Below are positions 6,536-12,282 of a DNA stretch of 12,282 bases, piece after piece. Position 1 is the first letter of the stretch, and each line of letters opens with the position of its first letter. Origin of the DNA: an uncultured Bacilli bacterium (GTDB lineage Bacteria; Bacillota_I; Bacilli_A; RF39; UBA660); assembly GCA_948543905.1 (NCBI GenBank), contig CAOVIS010000014.1, positions 4,235 through 16,516 of the forward strand. The letters are read 5' to 3'. The position numbers and the translations under genes are program-made. A model generated the notes under the pieces. It did not search any database and was not told the DNA's origin. It saw only the letters and a list, made by a program, of their open reading frames with translations.

Positions 6536-6809
6536 GTATAATATAGAAGAATAAAAATAAGCAGAAAAAAATCTAGCGAAGAAAGAATATTAGATTTTTA
6601 AGGTAAAAGGAAAATTAGTTGGAATCAGATTTTCGAATTCTGATAAAACTGTCGAAGATCGTTTGACTAATGTTTTAAAAACGGGTCAAGATGCCATAGA
6701 AAAATAAAACAAGAAACAAGGAATAATGCTGCAAGCATTTAGTAATCTATTAAAAGATTTGAAAATTCCAACTGCGATAAATATATTAAAGGAAAGTATT
6801 AAACTATAA
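6528..6809 (+). pseudogene. Unrecognised small gene, broken by nonsense codons only
   Basis: Starting at ATG 6528, with ribosome-binding site AAGGA (6518-6522), one frame runs 93 codons to TAA 6807 if four internal stops (TAA 6552, TAA 6558, TAG 6591, TAA 6705) are read through. There is no frameshift. The text around the stops looks like real protein: EKNLAKKEY, then FKVKGKLVGIRFSNSDKTVE, and MLQAFSNLLKDLKIPTAINI near the end. The ATG overlaps the former RhuM stop (AATGAATAA), which is typical of coupled genes. I do not recognise the family. All four stops could come from Gln codons CAA/CAG by one C-to-T change. Alternatively two shorter ORFs lie here, one ending at 6707 and another starting at ATG 6726. 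Confidence 0.5.
6759..6787 (+). promoter_or_regulatory. Possible promoter for the DUF1016 nuclease gene
   Basis: TTGAAA (6759-6764), a 17-nt spacer and TATATT (6782-6787) lie within the decayed small gene, about 50 nt before the DUF1016 start. Chance matches are common in DNA this AT-rich. It would explain how the nuclease gene and rbgA are transcribed now that the upstream genes are broken. Confidence 0.4.
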
Positions 6810-6819
6810 AAAACAAAAA

Positions 6820-6831
6820 AGAAGGTGAAAA
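6820..6831 (+). repeat. 12-nt direct repeat, copy 1 (copy 2 at 7879-7890)
   Basis: AGAAGGTGAAAA occurs at 6820-6831, where it is the DUF1016 ribosome-binding site, and again at 7879-7890, where it is the rbgA ribosome-binding site inside the 3' end of the DUF1016 gene. It may reflect only two similar Shine-Dalgarno sequences, or a duplication made when the nuclease gene was joined to rbgA. Confidence 0.6.
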
Positions 6832-6835
6832 AATA

Positions 6836-7900
6836 ATGAAAAAGAAAAAAGAAATGATAGTAAGTAACAAAAATGAGTTAATAGATATTGAAAATATTTA
6901 TCAGGACATACGAAATAAGATAATAATTGCTAGAGAAAAAATGTTTAAACATATTGATACTACAATGACTGAAGTATATTGGTATGTTGGTAAAATAACT
7001 TATGAATTATCAGAAAATAGTACGAAAGCAAGTTATGGTAAGAAAATTATAGATGCTTTATCTATAAAATTGACTAATGAATTTGGAAGTGGGTTTTCTT
7101 CAGTTAGCATAAGAAGAATGCGTAGATTTTATGAAATGTATCCAATATGGTCGACAGTGTCGACCGAATTGTCATGGGCACATTTTCAAGAGCTGATTAA
7201 AATTGACCGAAAAGAAGAAAGAGATTTTTACGAGAAAGAGTCCATTAAATCTAATTGGGGATGTCGCGAACTTCGTAGGCAAATCAACACTAAATTATAT
7301 GATAGATATTTAATTTCACCAGATAAAAATTTAATAATAGAGGATTCTAAAAAAGGATTAATAGAAAAACAGCCCGAAGAATTATTAAAAACACCTTATA
7401 TATTTGAATTTGCCGGTTTAAAAGAAAATAAGAACTATCTTGAAAACGATTTAGAAAGTGCATTATTATCGCATTTAACAGAATTTTTGCTTGAATTAGG
7501 AAGAGGTTTCTCTTTTGTTGCAAGTCAGCAAAGAATTAAAATAGGGTCAGAATACTATTACCCAGATTTAATTTTTTATAATCGTCTAGCAAAATGTTTT
7601 GTCATAATAGATTTAAAAATAGGTAAGTTAGCCCATCAAGACATAGGACAAATGCAAATGTATGTCAATTGTTATAAAAAGACGCAAATGATTGATGGTG
7701 AAAATGAGCCTATTGGAATTCTTCTTTGTGCAGATAAGGATGATGCAGTTGTGGAAATGACTTTAGGAGATAGCATGAAAAATGTATATGCATCTAAATA
7801 TTTAACATATCTACCGACTGAAGAAGAATTAATAAAAATAATTAAAGATGAAAAAGAACTATATGAACTATCCAAAGAAGAAGGTGAAAAGAATGAGTAA
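6836..7900 (+). CDS. DUF1016/YhcG-family PD-(D/E)xK nuclease
   Basis: A 354-aa protein with both expected domains. The DUF1016_N helical domain (residues about 20-160) includes YWYVGK (48-53), SYGKKIIDALS (66-76) and IWSTVSTELSWAHFQELIKI (104-123). A C-terminal PD-(D/E)xK nuclease domain (about 185-345) has PDLIFYN (243-249) and the IIDLKIGKL core (257-265, Asp259 and Lys261), followed by DIGQMQMYV. These are the catalytic residues expected for a nuclease. The family occurs in mobile elements and beside type I restriction-modification genes; its physiological role is poorly defined. Full length and open, unlike the two genes before it. Ribosome-binding site GAAGGTG (6821-6827) precedes ATG 6836. 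Its last 8 nt overlap rbgA, whose ribosome-binding site lies inside it. Confidence 0.92.
   Translation: MKKKKEMIVSNKNELIDIENIYQDIRNKIIIAREKMFKHIDTTMTEVYWYVGKITYELSENSTKASYGKKIIDALSIKLTNEFGSGFSSVSIRRMRRFYEMYPIWSTVSTELSWAHFQELIKIDRKEERDFYEKESIKSNWGCRELRRQINTKLYDRYLISPDKNLIIEDSKKGLIEKQPEELLKTPYIFEFAGLKENKNYLENDLESALLSHLTEFLLELGRGFSFVASQQRIKIGSEYYYPDLIFYNRLAKCFVIIDLKIGKLAHQDIGQMQMYVNCYKKTQMIDGENEPIGILLCADKDDAVVEMTLGDSMKNVYASKYLTYLPTEEELIKIIKDEKELYELSKEEGEKNE
7879..7890 (+). repeat. 12-nt direct repeat, copy 2; also the rbgA ribosome-binding site
   Basis: Second copy of AGAAGGTGAAAA. AAGGTG (7881-7886) lies 6 nt before the rbgA ATG at 7893 while also encoding the last residues of the DUF1016 protein. 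rbgA translation is therefore tied to the nuclease mRNA. Confidence 0.6.
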
Positions 7901-8758
7901 AAATATTGATAAGGGGGTTAATAAAAGTGTAATCAACTGGTATCCTGGACATATGGAAAAAGCCAAAAGATTGATCATAAAGGAATATAAAAATATAGAT
8001 ATAGTTTATGAGCTAGTAGATGCAAGAATTCCCAAATCGTCTAAAATAAATAATATCTATGATATGATAGGTAATAAACCTAAAATTCTTATTATGACAA
8101 AAAAGGATTTAACGGATATGGAAATGACTATGCGTTGGGTTAAATATTATGAAAATTTAGGAACTAAAGTAATTGTTGCAGATTTAAATAATAATGATGA
8201 TATAAGTAATATTATTCGTATAACTCATGAGATGATGCAAAATATCCAAGATAAACGGGAAGAGAAGGGCTTAAATAAAAAAGAAGTTCGAGCTTTGGTA
8301 ATGTTGGCAAATCTACTCTAATTAATCGTCTAGCTGGCAAAAAGGTAGTAGATGTTGGCAATAAACCAGGTATAACGAGAGGCCTTAAATGGCTTAAAAC
8401 TTCTCATAATATTGCTTTACTTGATACGCCTGGTCTTTTATGGCCTAAAATAAATAATGAAGAAATTGCTCTAAATTTAGCTTCTTTGTTTGCTATAAAA
8501 ATCGAAATTTTAGACGTTAATGAGGTTGCAGTCCATATTTTAAATAAATTAAATCGTTATTACCCTAGTAAATTACAAGAAAGATATGGTATAATACCTA
8601 AGCATGAGCTAGATTTTGAAGCTATTTATGAAAATTTAGGCCAGAAAATGGGTGCTATCAAAAATGACGAAGTTGACTATGAGAGAGTTAGTAATAGAAT
8701 CATTAATGATATTAAAGATGAATATATAAAAGGAATAGTGTTTGATAATGAAATCTAA
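7893..8758 (+). pseudogene. rbgA: Ribosome biogenesis GTPase RbgA (YlqF), disrupted by a 13-nt deletion
   Basis: RbgA is a circularly permuted GTPase (order G4-G5-G1-G2-G3) needed for late 50S assembly in B. subtilis. The first half (7893-8321) carries NWYPGHMEKAKR, VYELVDARIP and the G4 motif TKKD (residues 69-72; usual NKxD), and runs to VRAL. It then leaves frame and stops at TAA 8319. The rest continues in the -1 frame from 8297 to 8758: NVGKSTLINRLAGKK (G1), KPGITRGLKW (G2), LLDTPGLLWP (G3, 8417-8446) and the C-terminal domain YYPSKLQERYGI to the natural end. Between RAL and NVGKS the family has five residues (such as IIGIP), but only two bases remain: 13 nt are missing. The second half has no start codon near its beginning. 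No other lesion is seen, so the break looks recent, or is an assembly error. Confidence 0.85.
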
Positions 8759-9380
8759 TCTATTGAAGTATGAACGTGAACTATACAAAAATAAAATTAC
8801 TCTAATTGCTGGTGTTGATGAAGCTGGACGAGGTCCTCTAGTAGGGCCTGTAGTTGCTGCCGCGGTTATTCTTCCTAAAAATTACAAATTAGAAGGATTA
8901 AACGATTCTAAACAGTTAAGTGAGAAAAAGCGTGAAGAATTTTATCACATTTTAAAAAATGAAGCATTAAGTATTGGTGTAGGTATAGTATCTGCTAAAA
9001 TAATAGATGAGATAAATATTTTAGAAGCATCAAGGCAAGCAATGTATATAGCCCTAAATAATCTTGATATTACGCCTGAGTATATTTTAAGTGATGCAAT
9101 GAGTCTAAATGATATTGATATTCCATCACGGCCTATTATTCATGGAGATGCTTTGTCTTTATCTATTGCCGCAGCCTCTGTCATTGCTAAAGTAACTCGT
9201 GATCACATAATGTATGATATGGATAAAGCTCATCCCGAGTATAATTTACGTAAACATAAGGGTTATCCAACTAAAGAACATTTGGCTTTAATTGAAAAAT
9301 ATGGTATATTTGAAGAGTATCGCAAAACATTTAAACCCATTAAAAAGATTTTGGAGGTAAAAGAATATGAAAAAATTTAA
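8748..9380 (+). CDS. rnhB: Ribonuclease HII
   Basis: Removes RNA from RNA-DNA hybrids and single ribonucleotides from DNA. The metal-binding residues are all present: Asp and Glu in GVDEAGRGPLVGPVVAAAVILP (near the N-terminus), Asp in YILSDAM, and Asp in IHGDALSLSIAAASVIAKVTRD. LNDSKQLSEKKREE and HKGYPTKEHL are also typical. Length 210 aa from ATG 8748. A TTG at 8742 is in frame, two residues earlier, and better spaced from AAAAGGA (8728-8734), so either may be used. It overlaps the end of rbgA by 11 nt in a different frame, the usual rbgA-rnhB arrangement, so its translation would normally be coupled to the second half of rbgA. The frameshift in rbgA could therefore lower rnhB translation. 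Confidence 0.95.
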   Translation: MKSNLLKYERELYKNKITLIAGVDEAGRGPLVGPVVAAAVILPKNYKLEGLNDSKQLSEKKREEFYHILKNEALSIGVGIVSAKIIDEINILEASRQAMYIALNNLDITPEYILSDAMSLNDIDIPSRPIIHGDALSLSIAAASVIAKVTRDHIMYDMDKAHPEYNLRKHKGYPTKEHLALIEKYGIFEEYRKTFKPIKKILEVKEYEKI

Positions 9381-11445
9381 AAAATTATGGAGTAATGACT
9401 TTTTTCGAAATTATATTTTATTAATTACAATGTTTATGTTAACAGAAACAATTTTTAGAATTATATCAGGGCTTAGTATTATATCTTATGCTAGTTTAAG
9501 AATCTTTATCATTCTTAATATTTTAAGCTGTTCTTTTAGTTTTATTTTAAGTTTTATGCCCAAAGTAATTTCTAAGGTTTTTAACTTAATTATTGTTTTT
9601 GTAGCTTGCTTTTATAGTCTTGTTGAATTAGGCTTTAAGAATTTTTTAGGAGTTTATGCCTCTGTTCAATCAAGCACTCAAGCTGGGGCGGTTACTTCTT
9701 ATATTCTAGATTTTATTAAAAGCTTTAAATGGAGTTATTATTTAATGTTGCTTCCTTTTCTAATTCTTTTAATTTACTATCTTTTATTTGCCAAAAAGCT
9801 TGAAATAAATTTGCCTAAGAAGAAGATTAATCTTAAAACAATTGGCTTTAAAATATCACAATTACTAACTATAATTATTCTTTTATTAGTATTTTATGGC
9901 ACTTTAAGATTAGACTTTATGCAAAATAAACTTCAAGCAACATCTACATATGATTTGTTTTTAAAACCTAATAATCCTAGTTTATTAGTAACAGATTTTG
10001 GTATTATAGGATTTGGCCTTTTAGATATTCGAGAAGCTATAGCTCCGGGAGCGGATCTAAATCATGATATTGATTATAATCCCGATGATATAGATACAAA
10101 TTATGTTGAAGAGACAAGACTTCATACGCTTATTGATAATGAAGTATGGAAAAATATAATTGCAGAAGAAAAAGATAGCAATTTAAACACTTTAAATAAA
10201 TATTTTATCAGTAAAGATATAGCTTCAACTAATGAATATACAGGTTTATTTGAAGGAAAAAATGTTATTTTCTTAATGATTGAATCTGGTAGCCAAATAA
10301 TGCTTAAAAATGAATATTATCCTAATATTGCAAGACTTTATGAACATGGTTGGAGCTTTGATAACTATTATTCTCCTCGAAACACTTGTAGTACAGGTAA
10401 TAATGAAATGAGTGGTATGACTAGTCTATATACTATTTATAATAATTGTACAGCAAATGTTTATAAAAAGAACACTTATTTTGAAGGTATTTTTAACTTA
10501 TTTAATAATAAAGGATATGAAACTAGCAGTTACCATAATAATTATGATGAATACTATGCTCGTACCATAATTCATAAAAATATTGGAAGTTCAAGATTTT
10601 ATGATATTTATGACCTAGATATTGATATCACTAAAAAATATGGTGAATGGGCCAGTGACGAAGAACTAATTACTAAATATCTTGAAATATTAGACTCAAG
10701 AGATACATCTAAACCATTTATGAACTGGATTACCACTGTTAGTTCCCATCAACCATATGCTGATAACTCTCCTTATAATAAGCAATATAGAGAATTATTT
10801 CCTGATGATTATCCTACAGATATTAAAGGTTATATGTCTAAATTAAAAATTGTTGATAATGCTATAGGCCTTTTGTTAGACGGATTAGAGGAAAGAGGTT
10901 TATTAGAAGATACAGTTATAGTAATGTTTGCAGATCATTATCCTTACGGTTTATCTAAAACTAAATTAAGTGAAGCATATGGTTATAGTGTTACAGATGA
11001 TAACAACAGCGATAATGTTCCTTTTGTTATATATAATCCTACTTTAGAACAAAAGACATTTAATGAATATACGGCTCATGTTGATACCTTACCAACTTTT
11101 GCTAATTTATTTAATTTAGATTATGATTCTAGACTTTATATGGGAAGTGATGTTTTTGCCCAAGATTATGAGTCATTAGTAATATTTGATGATGCTTCAT
11201 GGAAAAATGAATATGCTTTTTATGAAGCAAGTAAAAATAAAATAAAATATTATACTGAGAAAGTTTATACTTCCGAAGAAATACTTGCTATTAATGAACA
11301 AGTTAGATTAAAACTAGAGATGAGTAGTCTTGCTATTCGTTATGATTATTTTAATTATTTGAGTAATATATTAAATAAAACTAAAGATACTCAAAATGAG
11401 GTAGATAATTTGAATCAAGATAGTAATTCGGCTCTAACTGAGTAA
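9367..11445 (+). CDS. LTA synthase-like membrane phosphoglycerol transferase (sulfatase fold)
   Basis: A 692-aa membrane enzyme of the lipoteichoic acid synthase (LtaS) superfamily, which transfers glycerol-phosphate outside the membrane. Five hydrophobic segments lie at about residues 13-33, 41-62, 68-90, 121-141 and 158-178, followed by a linker rich in Asp and Glu (about 229-270) and an extracellular sulfatase-fold domain. Likely catalytic residues are Glu306 in IFLMIES, Thr343 in CSTGNNE (the nucleophile position), His461 in VSSHQPY, and Asp523-His524 in FADHYPYG. The TSDaE motif of classical LtaS is replaced by TGNNE, so the exact product may differ; I leave the symbol blank. Ribosome-binding site GGAGGT (9353-9358) lies inside rnhB, and the start overlaps rnhB by 14 nt. 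A hydrophilic Asn/Asp-rich tail ends the protein. Confidence 0.85.
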   Translation: MKKFKKLWSNDFFRNYILLITMFMLTETIFRIISGLSIISYASLRIFIILNILSCSFSFILSFMPKVISKVFNLIIVFVACFYSLVELGFKNFLGVYASVQSSTQAGAVTSYILDFIKSFKWSYYLMLLPFLILLIYYLLFAKKLEINLPKKKINLKTIGFKISQLLTIIILLLVFYGTLRLDFMQNKLQATSTYDLFLKPNNPSLLVTDFGIIGFGLLDIREAIAPGADLNHDIDYNPDDIDTNYVEETRLHTLIDNEVWKNIIAEEKDSNLNTLNKYFISKDIASTNEYTGLFEGKNVIFLMIESGSQIMLKNEYYPNIARLYEHGWSFDNYYSPRNTCSTGNNEMSGMTSLYTIYNNCTANVYKKNTYFEGIFNLFNNKGYETSSYHNNYDEYYARTIIHKNIGSSRFYDIYDLDIDITKKYGEWASDEELITKYLEILDSRDTSKPFMNWITTVSSHQPYADNSPYNKQYRELFPDDYPTDIKGYMSKLKIVDNAIGLLLDGLEERGLLEDTVIVMFADHYPYGLSKTKLSEAYGYSVTDDNNSDNVPFVIYNPTLEQKTFNEYTAHVDTLPTFANLFNLDYDSRLYMGSDVFAQDYESLVIFDDASWKNEYAFYEASKNKIKYYTEKVYTSEEILAINEQVRLKLEMSSLAIRYDYFNYLSNILNKTKDTQNEVDNLNQDSNSALTE

Positions 11446-11465
11446 AATTAGAAAGGACAAATAAT

Positions 11466-12282
11466 ATGAATAATTTAGTAATAGTAGAATCACCTGCTAA
11501 GAGTAAAACAATTGAAAAGTATTTAGGAAGTAATTATAAAGTAGTATCATCTAAAGGTCACATAAGAGATTTAGCTACAACTGGGAAATATGGCTTAGGA
11601 ATAGATATTGAAAATAATTTTGAACCAAATTATGTTCCCATAACCGGTAAGAAAAAAGAAATAAGTGCATTAAAAAAGATGGCTAAAGAATCTGATAAGA
11701 TAATACTAGCAACTGACCCTGACCGAGAAGGAGAAGCTATTTCATGGCATTTATTTGATGAATTAAAACTTAAAGAAAATGATTATGAACGAGTAGTCTT
11801 TAACGAAATAACTAAAGATGTTGTGGTAAGTGCTATTAATAATCCTCGTAAAATTGATATGGATTTAGTTAAAAGTCAAGAAACCAGAAGAATGCTTGAC
11901 CGTATAATAGGATTTAGGTTAAGTAAATTAATGCAACGTAAAACTGGTGGCAAAAGTGCTGGTCGTGTCCAAAGTGTTGCTTTAAAATTAATTGTCGACC
12001 GCGAACGAGAAATTCTTGCTTTTGTACCCGAAGAATACTGGACAATAGAAGCAGATTTTCTAGATTTTAAAGCGAACCTCGAAAAATATTTAGATAAGAA
12101 AATTGAAATCCATACTGAGGCAGAAGCGGATGAAATATTAAATAAATTATCTAAAACTTTTAAAATAGCAAGCATTGAAGAAAAAGACAAATTAAAAAAA
12201 CCTAAAGACCCATTTCGTACTTCAACTCTGCAACAAATGGCCGCTAACCGTCTTAATTTTTCTTCAAGTAAAACAATGCAAA
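11466..12282 (+). CDS. topA: DNA topoisomerase I, N-terminal part (runs off the window)
   Basis: Relaxes negatively supercoiled DNA by passing strands through a transient single-strand break. The 272 visible codons contain the Toprim domain (LVIVESPAKSKTIEKYLG with Glu8; LATDPDREGEAISWHL with Asp84 and Asp86) and then the start of the core domain: RRMLDRIIGFRLSKLM, GKSAGRVQSVALKLIVDRERE and PFRTSTLQQMAANRLNFSS. The catalytic Tyr (in the YMRT region) would lie downstream of the window end. Ribosome-binding site AAAGGA (11453-11458) lies 7 nt before the ATG. The gene is 20 nt after the LtaS-like gene with no terminator between, so it probably belongs to the same transcript; topA also follows rnhB in many Bacillota. 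Confidence 0.96.
   Translation, partial: MNNLVIVESPAKSKTIEKYLGSNYKVVSSKGHIRDLATTGKYGLGIDIENNFEPNYVPITGKKKEISALKKMAKESDKIILATDPDREGEAISWHLFDELKLKENDYERVVFNEITKDVVVSAINNPRKIDMDLVKSQETRRMLDRIIGFRLSKLMQRKTGGKSAGRVQSVALKLIVDREREILAFVPEEYWTIEADFLDFKANLEKYLDKKIEIHTEAEADEILNKLSKTFKIASIEEKDKLKKPKDPFRTSTLQQMAANRLNFSSSKTMQ

Noticed and set aside
6094..6809. Reassigned stop codons (UAA/UAG read as Gln) making this region a working operon
   Set aside because: The neighbouring genes end normally with TAA and TAG, and the RhuM remnant also has a one-base insertion and a large internal deletion, which recoding cannot explain.
6061..6835. CRISPR array, insertion sequence ends or a hidden RNA gene in the gap
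   Set aside because: There are no regularly spaced repeats, no terminal inverted repeats and no cloverleaf; the gap is explained by two decayed genes and a candidate promoter.
7149..7165. Palindrome GGTCGACAGTGTCGACC inside the DUF1016 gene
   Set aside because: It falls on the conserved IWSTVSTELSW protein motif, so the two GTCGAC copies are most simply codon choice; no promoter or other operator context is nearby.
8277..8283. Programmed -1 frameshift at the A6G tract in rbgA
   Set aside because: Slipping here would join the frames but would give SFGNVGKS, still lacking four residues and the P-loop Gly, so it would not restore a working GTPase; a 13-nt loss explains the alignment better.

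Overview
The window is a stretch of chromosome from a very AT-rich, low-GC Gram-positive (Bacillota) bacterium using the standard bacterial code: TGA ends the Nudix gene, and no long reading frame needs TGA read as Trp. The gene order follows the Bacillus subtilis yrrL-yrrM-yrrN-yrrO-greA and rplS-sipS-rbgA-rnhB-topA blocks. There is an L19-type leader before rplS, cell-wall and envelope genes (mltG, lepB, an LTA-synthase-like enzyme), and a superoxide reductase gene of the kind typical of anaerobes. Together these suggest an anaerobic, probably gut-associated, member of the Bacilli (RF39/Erysipelotrichales-like). That placement is an inference from gene content only.

Left part (1-3946): a tightly packed, partly overlapping run of the 3' part of mltG, the methyltransferase trmR, two U32-family genes (trhP1, trhP2) and a Nudix hydrolase between the two U32 genes. 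In B. subtilis the TrmR/TrhP1/TrhP2 homologues together make 5-methoxyuridine at tRNA wobble position 34 (the U32 proteins give the 5-hydroxyuridine, TrmR methylates it). This run therefore looks like a tRNA-modification operon attached to a peptidoglycan-processing gene. greA follows with its own strong promoter.

Middle (4460-5560): rplS has its own promoter and a 5' leader that folds into a two-part stem like the L19 autoregulatory leader, and it ends at a clear terminator. lepB has its own extended -10 promoter and ends at a weaker terminator-like hairpin.

Accessory segment (about 5560-7900): this sits between lepB and rbgA, genes that are normally close together. It holds a superoxide reductase (desulfoferrodoxin) gene with its own promoter and an operator-like inverted repeat, a decayed RhuM-family gene, a second decayed small unrecognised gene, and an intact DUF1016/YhcG-family PD-(D/E)xK nuclease gene. 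RhuM and DUF1016 genes are typical cargo of mobile or restriction-modification-type cassettes, so 6061-7900 is best read as the eroded remains of such a cassette with only the nuclease gene still open.

Right part (7893-12282): rbgA (ylqF) overlaps the nuclease gene and takes its ribosome-binding site from inside it. It is broken by what looks like a 13-nt deletion that removes part of the G1/P-loop and shifts the frame. Intact rnhB, a five-helix LTA-synthase-like sulfatase-fold enzyme, and the first third of topA follow, closely spaced or overlapping with no visible terminator. The most notable points are the broken copy of a normally essential ribosome-assembly GTPase directly downstream of an invading nuclease gene, and the graded decay of the cassette. 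I found no CRISPR array, tRNA, rRNA or complete insertion sequence.
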